35,954 bases of DNA from Elysia marginata (Eukaryota > Mollusca > Gastropoda > Plakobranchidae). Under the pieces are notes generated by a model. It did no database searches and was not told the DNA's origin. It was given only the letters and a program-made list of their open reading frames with translations. The DNA lies in assembly GCA_019649035.1 (NCBI GenBank), contig BMAT01006309.1, forward strand, positions 2,032 to 37,985. Reading direction: 5' to 3'. Shown piece by piece: positions 21,201 to 31,122 of the stretch (position 1 is the stretch's first letter; each line of letters opens with the position of its first letter). Made by a program: the position numbers and the translations under genes.

Positions 21201-24200
21201 AAATTTACACGAAGTAGCTTTATGTTTACGTAAGTTAGCCCTGTAACTTATACTGCTCTTTAGTTTAAAATTGTATCAGTTGTTTCGCTTATTAAATACT
21301 AAGGGTGTCAAAACCTTATGCAAAATAGATTTCAAAAACCTGCAGATATCTGCAAGGTTGAAAGCCCAGAGCGTAAGATGATAAAGTTTGGTAATGACAC
21401 TACTGTGACAGGACTGATTACACCTGACGATGAAACTGACTACCAACGACAGTTTGAATGCATTGCAAAGTGGTGTGAGCACAAAAAAAATTTTTCTTTT
21501 AAATGTATCCAAAACTTTTTTAGGAACTTTTATCGCTGATAAACTGACATGGGACATTAACTGTTTGAAAATATTAAAAAAGTAAGGCAAAGAATGCACT
21601 TCTTAAAAAAACTTAAGTCTTTTAAAAACTCGGTAGCCTGTTGTTGTGAATTTCTACAACGCAATAGTAGGTAGTATCTTGAATCCATCTATATTTGTAT
21701 GGTACGACCGATGTAGAAAAAAAAGGATCTTTTCAGACACTATAGTGTGATGAAAGAGGCTGAAAGATTGTTGAAATTAAATTACCATCACTTGAAGAAG
21801 TGTATACTAAACGTCTTAAACTAAAACTGTCAGACATATATCTAAAGATTCGACCCACCCGGCGAGGCATTATTTTGAACACCTCCCACATAACCGACGC
21901 CTTAGAGCTTTCAAAGGCATTCACTTTTGTAAGTCGACCACTTCATCAGCCAAAGCAATATCTTGTGCTTGTTCACTGTTTTGAAAGCCTAAATTCTCTA
22001 TAAAAACTTTGTGGCATATTGGCTCTGTATTACATGCTTTTATTGTTTCATACATATTTTCTTGGTAAAACTAAAAGCCTAATGCCTACATGAGCCATTT
22101 TGTATGGATTGGAAGCGAAAAGGGGATGTCATAAGGGACGGATTGCAGCTATTCAAGCAAACCGTTGCATATTGGTTCTCTTTACTTAAGAGAATGAACG
22201 CACATTGGTTTCATTTAAAGCTATCTCGATCGTGTCAGTTGGCTTTGCAGTAGCAAAAAAGGTAAAATAAAATGGCCATCTTATGACGTTTTAAGTGAAA
22301 AATCCATAGTACGTTTGAAGGGAAAAAAATCTTTAAGTTTATTGTGTAAAACCTTTCAGTTTCTAGATCTATAATTATTGTTTTGATAAACATTTTGCAT
22401 GTGTGGGCCTAAAAATTGAACACCTGATTTGAATCTCAGCAAAATGGTTTTTTTCAACATTTCCCATAAGGTATTTGGCAATTTTTCATCCTTGTCCATG
22501 AAAGACATAAAAATTTTATTTCTTGTGTTATGTTTACCAGCAACGTGTCAGTAAAGTCAGAAAGACCTGTCAAACAGTCTATGGTTGTAAACAATAGGTG
22601 TCGTTTTCTATTGATTTTTATAACAATGTCAATTTAAATATTAATGTACAATACAAAAATATTTAAAAAATAACAACAAAGATAAGAAGAGAACCCGCAG
22701 ATTACCGCATGTATAAAGTTAAAAAAGACAACATAGCTTAGATAAATTAAAAATCTTCGAAATTTTCGTTTGGAACGGATCAATCTAATTACACTTTAAA
22801 TTAAAAGCCTAAGTGAAAGAAAAAGAAAGAAGTATTCTTTTGTTGATAACACTAAGATTAGGCATTGTTTATCAGGTCTTGTGTTGGACACAACCTTTCA
22901 ACCTGAAAAGTTGTTTTCCCGCTTAACTCATTCCCGATTGACATGGCATGATCTTTAACTATCCATAACCCTATACCGTTTGACAACTCACTGTTAGTCA
23001 AGACGTGTTTGCATTTAATCCCCTTTTCGTTGAAGACCGTACTTCAATATATGATAGAGAAACCGGTTTTAGGAAAAACACGAATTTCTAACTCATTGAA
23101 GGCATCTCGAACACCAGTGTTCAACAGGTTTGTAAGCTTCGGAGACAATTTTGACAAAGGGTGTCTTCAGTTTTAAATCATAAGTTTTTTGCTGTATACA
23201 CCGGAAATCTTGTGTCACAAAAATAATCCTAAAATTCACGAGTACGTGTGTTTGTTGTAACTCTTAAGCTTATTGCACCGATGGACAGAGTTATCGACCA
23301 CCTCTTCATAAGGTGAAACGTACTGAGAGCCACGAAAAGATCTATACCGATGTTGTGCTCGTTTTGCACCGCTCTTTGTGGTCAGGAAGAATACCTGAAC
23401 GCTTACCGTTTGCAAACTTTATTTTTATCTAAATGATCTGATGTTCCACGTGTAACAGAAGTAGGGATATCCTAGTCCTAAAGCTAAATATTTGCCACAA
23501 AACAAAGCTATACATCTTTAACTGTATTTTATAATCATAGAGTGCGAACAGGAATCCTGCAAATTAGAAACAGCAAGTCATGTCAAGAGGCAGTTATTCT
23601 TATCACTGCACTTACCATCGACGTCAGTGACGCCATATTTCCAGCATCCGTCATTATCCAGTTTGATATTAGATGGTAGAGAATCATCATACAACGGTTC
23701 CTCTGTACTCTTCAGAGTACTTATAATATCTCGACTAACGGGGGAGCCAACATCACCTCTCTGGTGGCCATTTTGACCACCATAGGGACTGTCTTTATGA
23801 AAAGTACACAAGATTAACCTATAACCACCTTTCGTACGATTCCAATCACTTGTGCCATCTTCATGATTTGGTGGATTTTGGGAGCTTAAGGAACTATTGA
23901 GTTGGTCCCGTCGAAATTTTGCTTGGAATTTGACCCTCTCTTGTTTAGCAGAATTTGTTCTCTGGATGCCCGAAATAGATTCTGTCGCTGGAGCCATCTC
24001 CTCCTCTTGAACTGCATTGTCCCTGGTTAGACTAGGTCGAGTAAGGAAAGCTGGTAGGCCCGAAATGTCCTTGTCTCTAGCATTATGTTTTGTAATTTTT
24101 GGAACTCTCTGAAGGAGTTTCTTTCGAATGTCGTCTTTAGTGGGTAAGGTGGTGGCATATGAATGCGCGGCCTCCTTGTGTTTCACCGGAAGTGCAATGG

Positions 24201-24531
24201 GGCGATACTCCCGTCGCATATCGTCCAATCTGGTATTCCCTCGCATGTTGAAGGAGTCGCTATTCCTCAGCGTGTCGCTTATGTTGGTATTCTTCAGAGT
24301 GTCGCCGAAGTTTGTGTAGTTAGAAGGGTTGATGCCGGTTTCATTGCTGGTAGCATTGGCGTCGCCAGGCGAGGAGAGGTTGCGGTTATAGCAGATCTGC
24401 CAGAGGCCCGCTGATCCGCGCCGGTACGGCATGTCCACCCAGTTGACCGTCATGAACCCCAAGAGGAACATGAGCAGCCCAATTGCGTGGCAAACGATGC
24501 CCAGTCTTCTGAGTATGCCGCAAAACTTCAT
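17134..24531 (-). CDS. Claudin/PMP22-superfamily-like four-pass membrane protein (whole gene)
   Basis: Spliced host gene with four coding exons: 24531-23616, 20787-20611 (or from 20760), 19776-19452 and 18202-17134. Splice phases agree at every junction, giving about 828 residues. Family evidence: TM1 at residues 10-29; then W31 with GLWQIC at 42-47, the claudin W-GLW-C signature; TM2 carrying YLHMVRALMVV, close to the claudin ARALMV block; then a TM3 segment, a second loop with LGWSAQ and TM4 (VRFSSLIVAPSVFLLL). Claudins and PMP22 relatives act in cell junctions or as membrane partners and are usually 160-300 residues. Here the first extracellular loop is about 270 residues with seven N-glycosylation sequons, and the cytoplasmic tail exceeds 350 residues. 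Function beyond a membrane adhesion or scaffold role cannot be claimed. A different tetraspan of the same fold group is possible. Confidence 0.82.
17381..17415 (+). repeat. (GAT)n microsatellite inside coding exon 4
   Basis: Uninterrupted GAT repeats on plus, read as Ser codons TCA on the minus strand. The length is likely to vary between individuals, changing the poly-Ser length without a frameshift. Confidence 0.9.
18203..19451 (-). other. Intron 3 of the claudin-like gene
   Basis: Bounded by the GTTGGT donor and TTCAG acceptor on the minus strand. It contains an antisense LINE 3' fragment at 18368-18772. 18773-19451 is AT-rich with nothing else recognised; the 88-codon minus frame at 18969-19235 has no recognisable motif. 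Confidence 0.75.
18368..18772 (+). pseudogene. LINE 3' end, same family as 6229-7383
   Basis: One frame from 18368 reads FHRKQLKKVLNIKYPLKI, then SLYNKCNERPLSIFILESRW, GHILRRD and GRPLTTPPVVLNRDL. An in-frame TAG at 18698 follows, then RDEWTKLTARIREAAEASQS to a stop at 18770. These blocks match the C-terminal region of the LINE at 6229-7383 in the same order. It is strongly 5' truncated, lacks the RT catalytic motifs and lies in antisense inside intron 3 of the claudin-like gene. Confidence 0.88.
19452..19776 (-). CDS. Claudin-like gene, exon 3 (TM3 end, second loop, TM4)
   Basis: The acceptor TTCATCTTTTCTGCAG is strong and supplies two bases, matching exon 2. It encodes AFLSYFAVQIYEFGF, a short second loop with SLGWSAQCV, and TM4. 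The donor is AG|GTTGGT, weaker than the others, and leaves two bases; the next exon supplies one, so the phase closes. The joined residues at the exon 3/4 junction read CFRFITCRRN. Confidence 0.85.
19777..20610 (-). other. Intron 2 of the claudin-like gene
   Basis: GTAAGT to TTTTCTGCAG. It contains a short GATA/GA microsatellite (20058-20094) and a poly-C run near 19873-19883. I looked for a small missing exon that would complete TM3 and found no convincing one. Confidence 0.75.
20058..20094 (+). repeat. GATA then GA microsatellite
   Basis: ATCGATAGATAGATAGATAA followed by AGAGAGAGAGAGA. Short and intronic. Confidence 0.85.
20611..20787 (-). CDS. Claudin-like gene, exon 2 (TM2)
   Basis: Encodes ADLPSTILPAYLHMVRALMV and the rest of TM2, then a basic cytoplasmic loop (STRKARIQPRSS). 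Two acceptors fit the phase: after GATAG (exon from 20787) and after ATTCTACCAG (exon from 20760). The second has the better pyrimidine tract; the first keeps an LPSTILPAYL segment that lines up well with claudins. The donor at 20610 is GTAAGT, leaving one base of a codon. Confidence 0.8.
20788..23615 (-). other. Intron 1 of the claudin-like gene
   Basis: About 2.8 kb between the GTAAGT donor at 23615 and the exon 2 acceptor. It contains a LINE relic at 21318-21930. The stretches 20788-21317 and 21931-23615 are AT-rich with no recognised gene or repeat. Confidence 0.75.
21318..21930 (+). pseudogene. L2/CR1-like LINE relic (end of RT and thumb)
   Basis: Degenerate polymerase fragment in plus orientation, antisense to the host gene. 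21384-21480 reads KFGNDTTVTGLITPDDETDY and CIAKWCEH, matching the KFADDTTV.GLI...DE.AY block of Jockey/L2/CR1-group elements. The catalytic A-D-D has become G-N-D. After frameshifts, FLGTFIADKLTWDIN (about 21520), KKVRQRMHFLKKLKSF (about 21577), FYNAIVGSI and PSIFVWYD (about 21650), and LPSLEEVYTKRLKLKLSDIY (about 21780) follow in family order. At least three frame changes; clearly dead. The clade call is by pattern memory only. Confidence 0.8.
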
Positions 24532-24760
24532 CGTGATGGAGAGATACAATGAAGTGTGTGTGTGGGGGGGGGGGGGGGGGGGGTAGGGATTGAGCTGTGC
24601 ACTGAGCACAGGAAGCAGGATGGGGTATGGGAGAGAGTGGTGTTGGTGTTGGTGGTATGTGTGTGTGTTGGGCGCGGGGGTGCTGCGCTGATACCTGCGC
24701 TGATACTTGCTCTGTTCTTGAAATTAGAATCACCTCCACAGTCGTTTATGTAGTATAGCC
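23616..24760 (-). CDS. Claudin-like gene, exon 1 (5' leader plus residues 1-305)
   Basis: The coding part runs from ATG at 24531 (A at -3, and first residues MKFCGILRRLG) to 23616, where a perfect GTAAGT donor follows with one base of the next codon in place. It encodes TM1, the GLWQIC motif and almost all of the first loop: sequons NLS, NAT, NET, NYT, NIS, NSS and NRT, a DTLKN/DTLRN internal repeat, a Cys near 242 and CWKYG at 296-300. An in-frame ATG at 24609 would add 26 residues made of poly-C and CA simple repeat; I reject it as the start. The leader 24532-24760 contains that simple repeat and begins after a good acceptor (TTTTCTTTGATTACAG), so an upstream non-coding exon is likely. Confidence 0.85.
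24540..24680 (+). repeat. GT and poly-G simple sequence in the 5' leader
   Basis: GTGTGTGTGTGG leading into a run of about 20 G near 24564-24582, with GTGTTGGTGTTGGTGG and GTATGTGTGTGTG near 24640-24670. On the minus strand this is a C-rich and CA-rich leader just upstream of the start codon. Confidence 0.9.
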
Positions 24761-26325
24761 CTGTAATCAAAGAAAATCGAGAAGATGATTGTCAATTTTG
24801 GGGTCTGATGAGACCCGTTATGTAAATAATAGATTCTTTATAATGAATAAGTATCAAACCAACATTAAGAACAGTATAAACTAGAACAAAATAAGGAAAC
24901 GAATTGGCTAGATAGAGATACAACTTTGTGCCAAAATAACGTCTTGTCTATTATATTGTATTGACTTTGAACGTTTGTACAATAACGCACTATTCGATAC
25001 CCAAAACTCCAAAGACTCTTCAAAAGATACACCTGATTTTTAGAAAGAGGTGAAAATGGAGTAGAATCAAAGTAAAGTGATTTCAAAAGTCAACAGGTAT
25101 TGTCAACGAATGTATCAAACGATCTTTGAAAAATATATATTAAAATAAAGAAATAAATACCTCAGCGTAAGAACTAAACAGGATCATTAACAACAAAAAG
25201 GATGCAAAAATCTATTAGAAAATTTAAGGAACCAAGCATATATTTCATTAAGGTTCTCTTGTAACTAAATTTTATTAACAGAGTCATAGGCCTGCTTCTA
25301 CCCACATTGAAAAAATCCTGACGGTAACAGCATCTCATTTTTGTTTAAGAATTGTGAGACGGAATAAGAGAATCAAAAGAGTATAAGCTTTAGAGGGACA
25401 TAGTTTTTTGTTTTTAGGAATAGTGAACATCGAATTGGGGCTGCAGCTTTTCCCGCCTCAAAACTACTGAAGAAATGAACGAAATCTTTTTTTTTTAACA
25501 TCAAGCCACGCATCTCGAAGCAATAACAGTCCTAAAATAATGATAACAGGGAAACGACACAGAAGAGGATAAAAGGGGCAGAATTTCTTCGGAGGGCTCT
25601 CAAATAACAAAAATATCACACTTCAGTGGCTCAATCAAGGGTTCTTGATAAGGAAGACCGATGGTATAGGCTAGTAATTATCTTTTCAAAGACGTGATAA
25701 GAAGTAAAAAAATAATGTTCATCTAGTTGATTTCAAATCATAGAAAAACATTACTAGAGGTTTTAAAGAAAGGAAGTGGAACAGTGGATTGTGCATCTAA
25801 ATTGATAATCAACAAACAATAATCCACTGCAAGTGCTGCTTTAGGTTATGAATAAATAAAATTTGTTGTTTTCTCATAATCAAACATCGATTTTAACCGA
25901 CATACTAATAATTTTTATGCATTAAAACAAAACTCGTAGTTTTTAAATCTTCTGGTGCATAAAACACCACACTGCTAAAATTTCAAAATGTCTTTTAGGT
26001 GCCAACTTAGTAATAGTACAACTATGGTTATAACTTTTACGCGTTTCATTGTTTTTTTCCTTGATCCAAATGTATGTCAATTAAGCATTTTTCTTATCTA
26101 ACTAACGGTAATTTATTTATTAGAAAATTAATAGGTCAGTGAATATTGTGGGATTTTTCAAGCACCATCAAGCAAACTTGTCTTTTTTCTTTGTGTTTTG
26201 GGCGCTATTCGACCAATTGCATTATTATCGTTGTTGTTGTAGTTGTTATTAGTAATATGATTGTTATTATTATTATTACCAAAATTATATTAAAACATAA
26301 ATAGGTAATTTTCATGCGAGTTCAT

Positions 26326-26336
<11 letters not shown>
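24761..26336. other. Upstream intron or intergenic, no gene seen
   Basis: If exon 1 is preceded by an intron, as its acceptor suggests, this is intronic. AT-rich; no frame or repeat is supported beyond a short TTA-rich patch near 26262-26280. Confidence 0.5.
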
Positions 26337-26390
<54 letters not shown>

Positions 26391-26402
26391 TCATCATCAT
26401 CA
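26337..26402 (+). repeat. (CAT)n microsatellite
   Basis: Nearly perfect CAT/ATC repeats with one CCTT interruption near 26389. Less regular CACCAT and ATCACC units continue to about 26450. Confidence 0.95.
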
Positions 26403-27479
26403 CCATTATAAATAATCATCACCTCTACCATCATCACCATCGTTACCGTCATTGCCATAATCACAATCGTTATCACCAAGATTATCCCTATCCTCATGTT
26501 AAAACAGCTGCAATGTCAATTAAAACAACTGACAATTTAACCCTGTTAAATATTCGCAAGTGTTAATGCCAGGCAACGTAGAAAGAACAAAGCTATCATT
26601 CACGATTTTTTAAGCTAGTGTTCCATTGTTTAGGAAGCAAGAGTCAACTAAGTATGAGAACCAAACGAACCCTTCAGCAGTTAAAAGTGTAAGGATAAAA
26701 CATAGACTACAGTCATAACGTATTGTACTCGTGAAAGTATTGTCACCATGAGTATATTTAATGATGGGCAACTATGGTCTAGAACAAGGAACACTGGCAC
26801 GACTAGAACTAGTAAAAATGAATAAAAAACGTAAAGCTTGTCCTTGAAACACAACAGCAAAAATCTTGAACTCTCTATCCACATCATTATCATACAAACT
26901 GACAATGAAATCATCCGGATGGAAGGAACAACAGGAAAAGAAAAAGGATAATGTTAACTTTTAAAACATTTCATTAAAACCTAGAAATATATCCCTGGTG
27001 TAGTTGACTTGATGCTATTGTGGGTTATCGTGATAAACTTCTCAAAATTAATAGCCCCAGCCGCCAAGTTTTGTCACTCTAAAACTAACCTCGAACGTCT
27101 ATTTTGTTACAGATCATGCACCGATTCAAACACATAGATCTAGATCTAAAAGTGTTGCAAGTAGGTCTGTATTAATATCCTGCAACCTCGCACGGTATTA
27201 TTTGTGACCTTGTTTTCAACAGTCGGTGATCTAGGATTAGAATCACACACTGCATGATGAACTCCGATGCAGTGTTAAAATCAGTTCTCTAAATACAGAG
27301 CTACGGCTTTATCTAGCATCTATATGTCTAGATATATGGACTCCAGATCACATTTCATCGAATCCCTGAACATAAATTTGGAATCTTGTATCAGCATTTT
27401 CTCACTCACATAATAGATGTTGTACTTTTTTCACTATGCCACAAAATTACTGTATTCTGTAAACAGCACAAAACAGGTA
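26403..27479. other. No gene seen
   Basis: AT-rich. A possible acceptor TTTTGTTACAG near 27113 is followed by no supported coding frame. Several TCTAGATCTA-like words near 27140. Confidence 0.5.
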
Positions 27480-27745
27480 GTACGCCTGAGTAGATCTGTA
27501 GGCCTTCATCATGCAATGTTGTTGACGTGATCGATCGGTAGAGCTTCGCAGTTCTTCAGAAATATATCTGCTATGCTGAGGGAGCAAGCTAGATGGGCTG
27601 ATTATTACAATGAGATGGAAACCCGTTTCGCATCTTCTAGCACACGATCGTGGTGAGCACACGAGGGGTTTTAGTGCTCATCTTCAAAGCCACCTACGCG
27701 CGCGCTGGTGAGCCTAGCGCACACTGGTGAAGCACAGCTTGCCAG
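27480..27745 (-). promoter_or_regulatory. Candidate CpG-rich promoter or 5' non-coding exon
   Basis: This patch is richer in G+C and CpG than its surroundings (ACGCGCGCGCTGG at 27696-27708, plus CGATCGATCGG near 27530). It lies upstream of the claudin-like gene on its strand and next to GA/CT repeats, which often flank invertebrate promoters. On the minus strand GCGCGTAGGTGG could act as a donor. No TATA or initiator is convincing. Offered only as a place to look for the missing first exon. Confidence 0.18.
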
Positions 27746-27753
27746 CTAGCGTT

Positions 27754-27784
<31 letters not shown>
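27754..27784 (+). repeat. (GA)n microsatellite
   Basis: Uninterrupted AG repeat, purines on plus. Confidence 0.95.
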
Positions 27785-27787
<3 letters not shown>

Positions 27788-27855
27788 CCTGACTCCCTAA
27801 AATATTTCTCGTAAGACTGTGTCAATGTATAAGATTTGAGCGGTGAGAAACGGAG

Positions 27856-27856
<1 letters not shown>

Positions 27857-27893
<37 letters not shown>
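27857..27893 (+). repeat. (GA)n microsatellite
   Basis: Uninterrupted AG repeat followed by GATTCAAACAAATAGAAAC, loosely like the flank after the tracts at 12134 and 15811. GATA-type repeats follow at 27945-28150. Confidence 0.93.
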
Positions 27894-27895
<2 letters not shown>

Positions 27896-29498
27896 CAAAC
27901 AAATAGAAACGTAGAACATAATGAAGAGATATAGACTGAATAGCGGGTATCTAGATAAATAGTTAGATAGGTAGCTAAAAATAGGAAGATAGACTGATAG
28001 TTACAACGGGTCATAGATAATTAGATATTTAGAGGGCGAGATGAAGAAGCAGAAAAAAAGAAGAAAAAGAGATCAAGAAGTTTTAAAGCGCAAGCGATAC
28101 ATGGAATGAATATAATAGATAGATAGAAAGAATGATAGAAAATAAGATAGTTAATAAAATAGATTGATCTATCTACTTACGTTTTGCCTATAAAGTGATC
28201 TTTCTATTCTGTTTTCAATCTATTATTCATAACATGGCATCCTCTCTTAACCAGCTCTCCTGAAATGACCGTTACTAACAATATATCAACAAAAAGTGCT
28301 TTAAAAATCAATTTAACATGGCAACGTTTTTCTCTCTCTTAAAAAAAAACAACAAGTAAATCATGTGATCGACCTCATTACAGTAAATACTGCAGTTACT
28401 GCTTTTGATACCCATTTTAGATAACAATATAGTCTTTGGATAAATGTTATTCAAGACTTTCAGATAAAGTATTCGTAGTCGTATTTCTCTTGTTATTTCA
28501 GATACCAATCCAGTTTTTATTTGTTATGTGAACATTGTATTTTCTTACCTAAAATAAAACCGCAAGACTTTTTCCAAGCTCACTCTATAGTGACTATTGT
28601 TTTCAACCCTTTTGTCTTTGTCTTTTTTGTCGGTCGCATGGCAGGCTCTTGGTATCGTATATCCTCATCAGGGTTTTACCCCTTTACATCTGTAGTAAAC
28701 ACCCCATTGCTCATAGGTATAGATTTTTTTGTTTTGTACTTTCTTCAGAGTAGGTCGACTAAGTACCTTTGTCGATTTAGTTTATCCTCTGTTTTATTAT
28801 CAAACTTTTGTCATTGCACACTCTTCGGCCGTGTTTCATAATTAAATTTTCCTACGAACTTTTTTTTGTACGGCACTATTTTGCGCCACTTCTCTACTGT
28901 GACATTGTTTGTCATCTTGATGCGTTTGCGCTTCCTTGTTTACGAGATCTGCTATGGAAAGAAGATATTAAGTCATTCTTAGTTTATCTATCTTTTTCAT
29001 TCCAGACAGGCCTAGATCTAGTTGATGCGTTTTTATTTTTGGTGGAAATAATTCTCGTTTTTCAATGAAAGGTCGTTTCATTTCTTTCAATATGTAGTTA
29101 CGTTACAATTTTCGTGGTTCCTCAGGTTAGTTTATATCTAGATTTCTAGGTGCATTTCATTTCTTTATTTTATCTCATCGTACATATTTTATATTGTTTA
29201 TAATAATATTATTACTTTTCTTTTATGATTAGTACTGTGCCTATTTATGACGAAGGCATAAATCCGAAAGTTCATTTGTTTCGTCCCTACTTGTTTTAAT
29301 AGAGATAAAAATATATACATTCCTTGAAAAAACTTAACTTGTCTATCCTGGTCTAGAGTCTGTATGCCTAGATGTGATTAGGTTTTGGGCACCATTTTCC
29401 TTCAATTTTGGGCTCTTAGTGTCATGTTTTCTTCCGTTTTAACCCCAGGGCCTAGGCTCTGTGAGTCAAGTTTTCTTAGATCTGAAGTCATTTTTTCT
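27894..29498. other. No gene seen
   Basis: AT-rich to T-rich sequence. Overlapping plus frames at 28521-28841 and 28808-29068 are Phe/Leu-rich translations of T-rich DNA without motifs or splice support. Degenerate GATA repeats occupy 27945-28160. Confidence 0.5.
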
Positions 29499-29510
29499 CT
29501 AATGGTTCTG

Positions 29511-29671
29511 GTCTGGTGGACCCGGTGTCGGGGTAATGTGACTGGGTGTGGTGTATGCAAGCACTCCTTACATCACAGTGTGGCAATACGCTTTTAATTG
29601 TCCCAAGCACCGTCTCTGACATAACCTTGTAGTTGAAAAGAGATGTTAAAATTCAAACAATCTAACCTAAC
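29511..29671 (+). mobile_element. tRNA-derived SINE, 5' truncated, with 12-bp target-site duplication
   Basis: It contains only the 3' half of the SINE family: GTCTGGTGGACCCGGTGTC, then AATGTGACTGGGTGTGGTGT, then CATCACAGTGTGGCA. The tRNA-like head is absent. The tail ends ATCTAACCTAACCTAA. The word CTAATGGTTCTG occurs directly before (29499-29510) and directly after (29672-29683), fixing the insertion borders. This shows the truncation happened at integration rather than by later deletion. Confidence 0.93.
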
Positions 29672-29683
29672 CTAATGGTTCTG

Positions 29684-30798
29684 ACTTAGGCGTTTTTTTA
29701 GAAGAGTCATGTGAGTCTTGAGAAACCTCTTTCGCTTTCCGTCGTGCGAAATGCGCACCTTTTTATGTGGCACACTGGGAAAAATATTGCGCACCTTAAA
29801 TAAAACGGCCTTATAGCACTCTTGCTTTTTTATCTCTTATCAGATGATTTTCTTACCTTTTAAGCCAATCTTTTCTCCTAGCTGGAAATGCAAAACACAA
29901 TTATTTGTAACAGAGGCTGAAACTTAGTGGAAGCGTGGGCCTAACTTTTTGTATTCGCGCTGAAAATTATTTCTTTCGATCGGCTCGGTAATTTGGTCTA
30001 TTTTCAACAGGATAAAAGGCAAGTTTTCAATCGTTCAAAACGTTCGTCTAAAGCAAAACGTTTTTGGGAGTACATCAGAAATCGAAGCCAGTAACCTTAT
30101 TTAGCGTTTCTGAAACATTGGTGCTTTTATCATATTGATTCACATTCTGTTGACATTCATCTGCGACTATACAAGATTCCGCATCAACATTGAGAACCAC
30201 GTGGTAGATATAGGTCAGAACAATATTTTATTGTGATAGAGAGCTCAGGTTTTTGTAAACTTGATTTGCCACAAGATTGCTTACCACGGTGCCGTAAGTT
30301 AGGAAAATGATTAAAATCAAGGCATGAAATGGCGGTAACTATCTGTCATTGTTTCTCTTTGCCGCGTAGTACCGCATTTATAGACCAATTCGATACTTCT
30401 CACTTTTCCTTTAATTTTTTTACCACGGGAGCAAGTAGAGCTTTTAAATCCTTTTCTCGATCCCTCATAATTAATGCCAAAACGGAAAAAAGGAAAAGCA
30501 ATAAAAACTCATCATCGCAAAATAATAATATTCAAAGAATGACACAACTCCAGCTATCCTAACTATTACATTAAACTGCGATTAGACCATCACCAGAGCA
30601 AAGGCTAAAATTTACTGTCATAATTATTATAGATTTAAATGCATGAACAACTTTTATTCATAACTGGTAAAACATAGTCCTACTATCAGTTCAAAAGGTA
30701 CACATTAATTAAGGGACAACCCTGCCTTTTTTTTCTTTTTTCCATCTAAATATAAGACTGTCGATCATCACACGACTACTGTTTTTTCGACAAGCTTC
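29684..30798. other. No gene seen
   Basis: AT-rich unique sequence up to the right satellite array. A 77-codon plus frame at 30329-30562 has no recognisable motif. Confidence 0.5.
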
Positions 30799-30827
30799 AG
30801 TGAACTAGTTTATAGTCCAGACAAGTA
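30799..30827 (+). repeat. Isolated left edge of right satellite array
   Basis: AGTGAACTAG then TTATAGTCCAGACAAGTA matches the start of satellite half A (AGTGTACTAGCGTATAGTC...) at about 21 of 24 positions. Satellite resumes after the 30828-31122 insert. Confidence 0.65.
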
Positions 30828-31122
30828 CCCGTTGAGTGCCTGGCCCGGAGCTGTTCCGGGCCTATACATGTCTCTAGAGTGCCATGTGCCCGGAACAGTT
30901 CCGGGCATATGACAACATAACTGTTTGGGACGTCTAAGAGAGTTAAGGCTTGAAACCTGTTTCGTACTGTTGGGTGATGCCCCTTAGACCAATTTCAGGA
31001 AATTTGAAGCAGCCATCTTTGCATTTTTTGTGACAAGTTTGTTTTGTGAACATGGCGTCAGGCAGTTCACGCAACGGTCCTCCTGGCACTTTAGGGTATA
31101 TTTATAGAGGCATTGCAGGGGG
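30828..31122 (+). mobile_element. ~295-bp CCC...GGG element in the satellite, piggyBac-like MITE candidate
   Basis: Non-satellite DNA interrupting a satellite half-unit. It starts CCCGTTGAGTGCCTGG; the reverse complement of its end reads CCCCCTGCAATGCCTCT, an imperfect terminal inverted repeat with CCC/GGG ends as in piggyBac elements. Near the left end are two 19-bp palindromes (30843-30861 and 30888-30906). GTA flanks both sides (30825-30827, 31123-31125) rather than the TTAA expected for piggyBac. However, a sister satellite unit carries CAAGTTAAATAC at this position, so decayed TTAA footprints are possible. A short frame MASGSSRNGPPGTLGYIY from 31052 could be the start of a lost transposase, or chance. 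Confidence 0.55.
30834..30906 (+). repeat. Tandem pair of 19-bp palindromes
   Basis: GCCCGGAGCTGTTCCGGGC at 30843-30861 and GCCCGGAACAGTTCCGGGC at 30888-30906. The second is perfect around a single central base. Both are preceded by GAGTGCC (30834 and 30877), so a ~44-bp unit is duplicated. These are much more GC-rich than the surroundings. Confidence 0.93.

Noticed and set aside
22920-23410. Somewhat GC-richer stretch in intron 1 that could be a decayed gene
   Set aside because: Both strands were read in all frames; stops are frequent and no family block is recognisable.
24532-24609. In-frame upstream ATG adding 26 residues to the claudin-like protein
   Set aside because: The added residues come from poly-C and CA repeats and would place a Pro/His run before TM1; the ATG at 24531 has a good context and fits the family.
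28521-29068. Two overlapping plus-strand frames, 106 and 86 codons
   Set aside because: Phe/Leu-rich translations of T-rich DNA with no motif, no splice signals and no coding-like composition.
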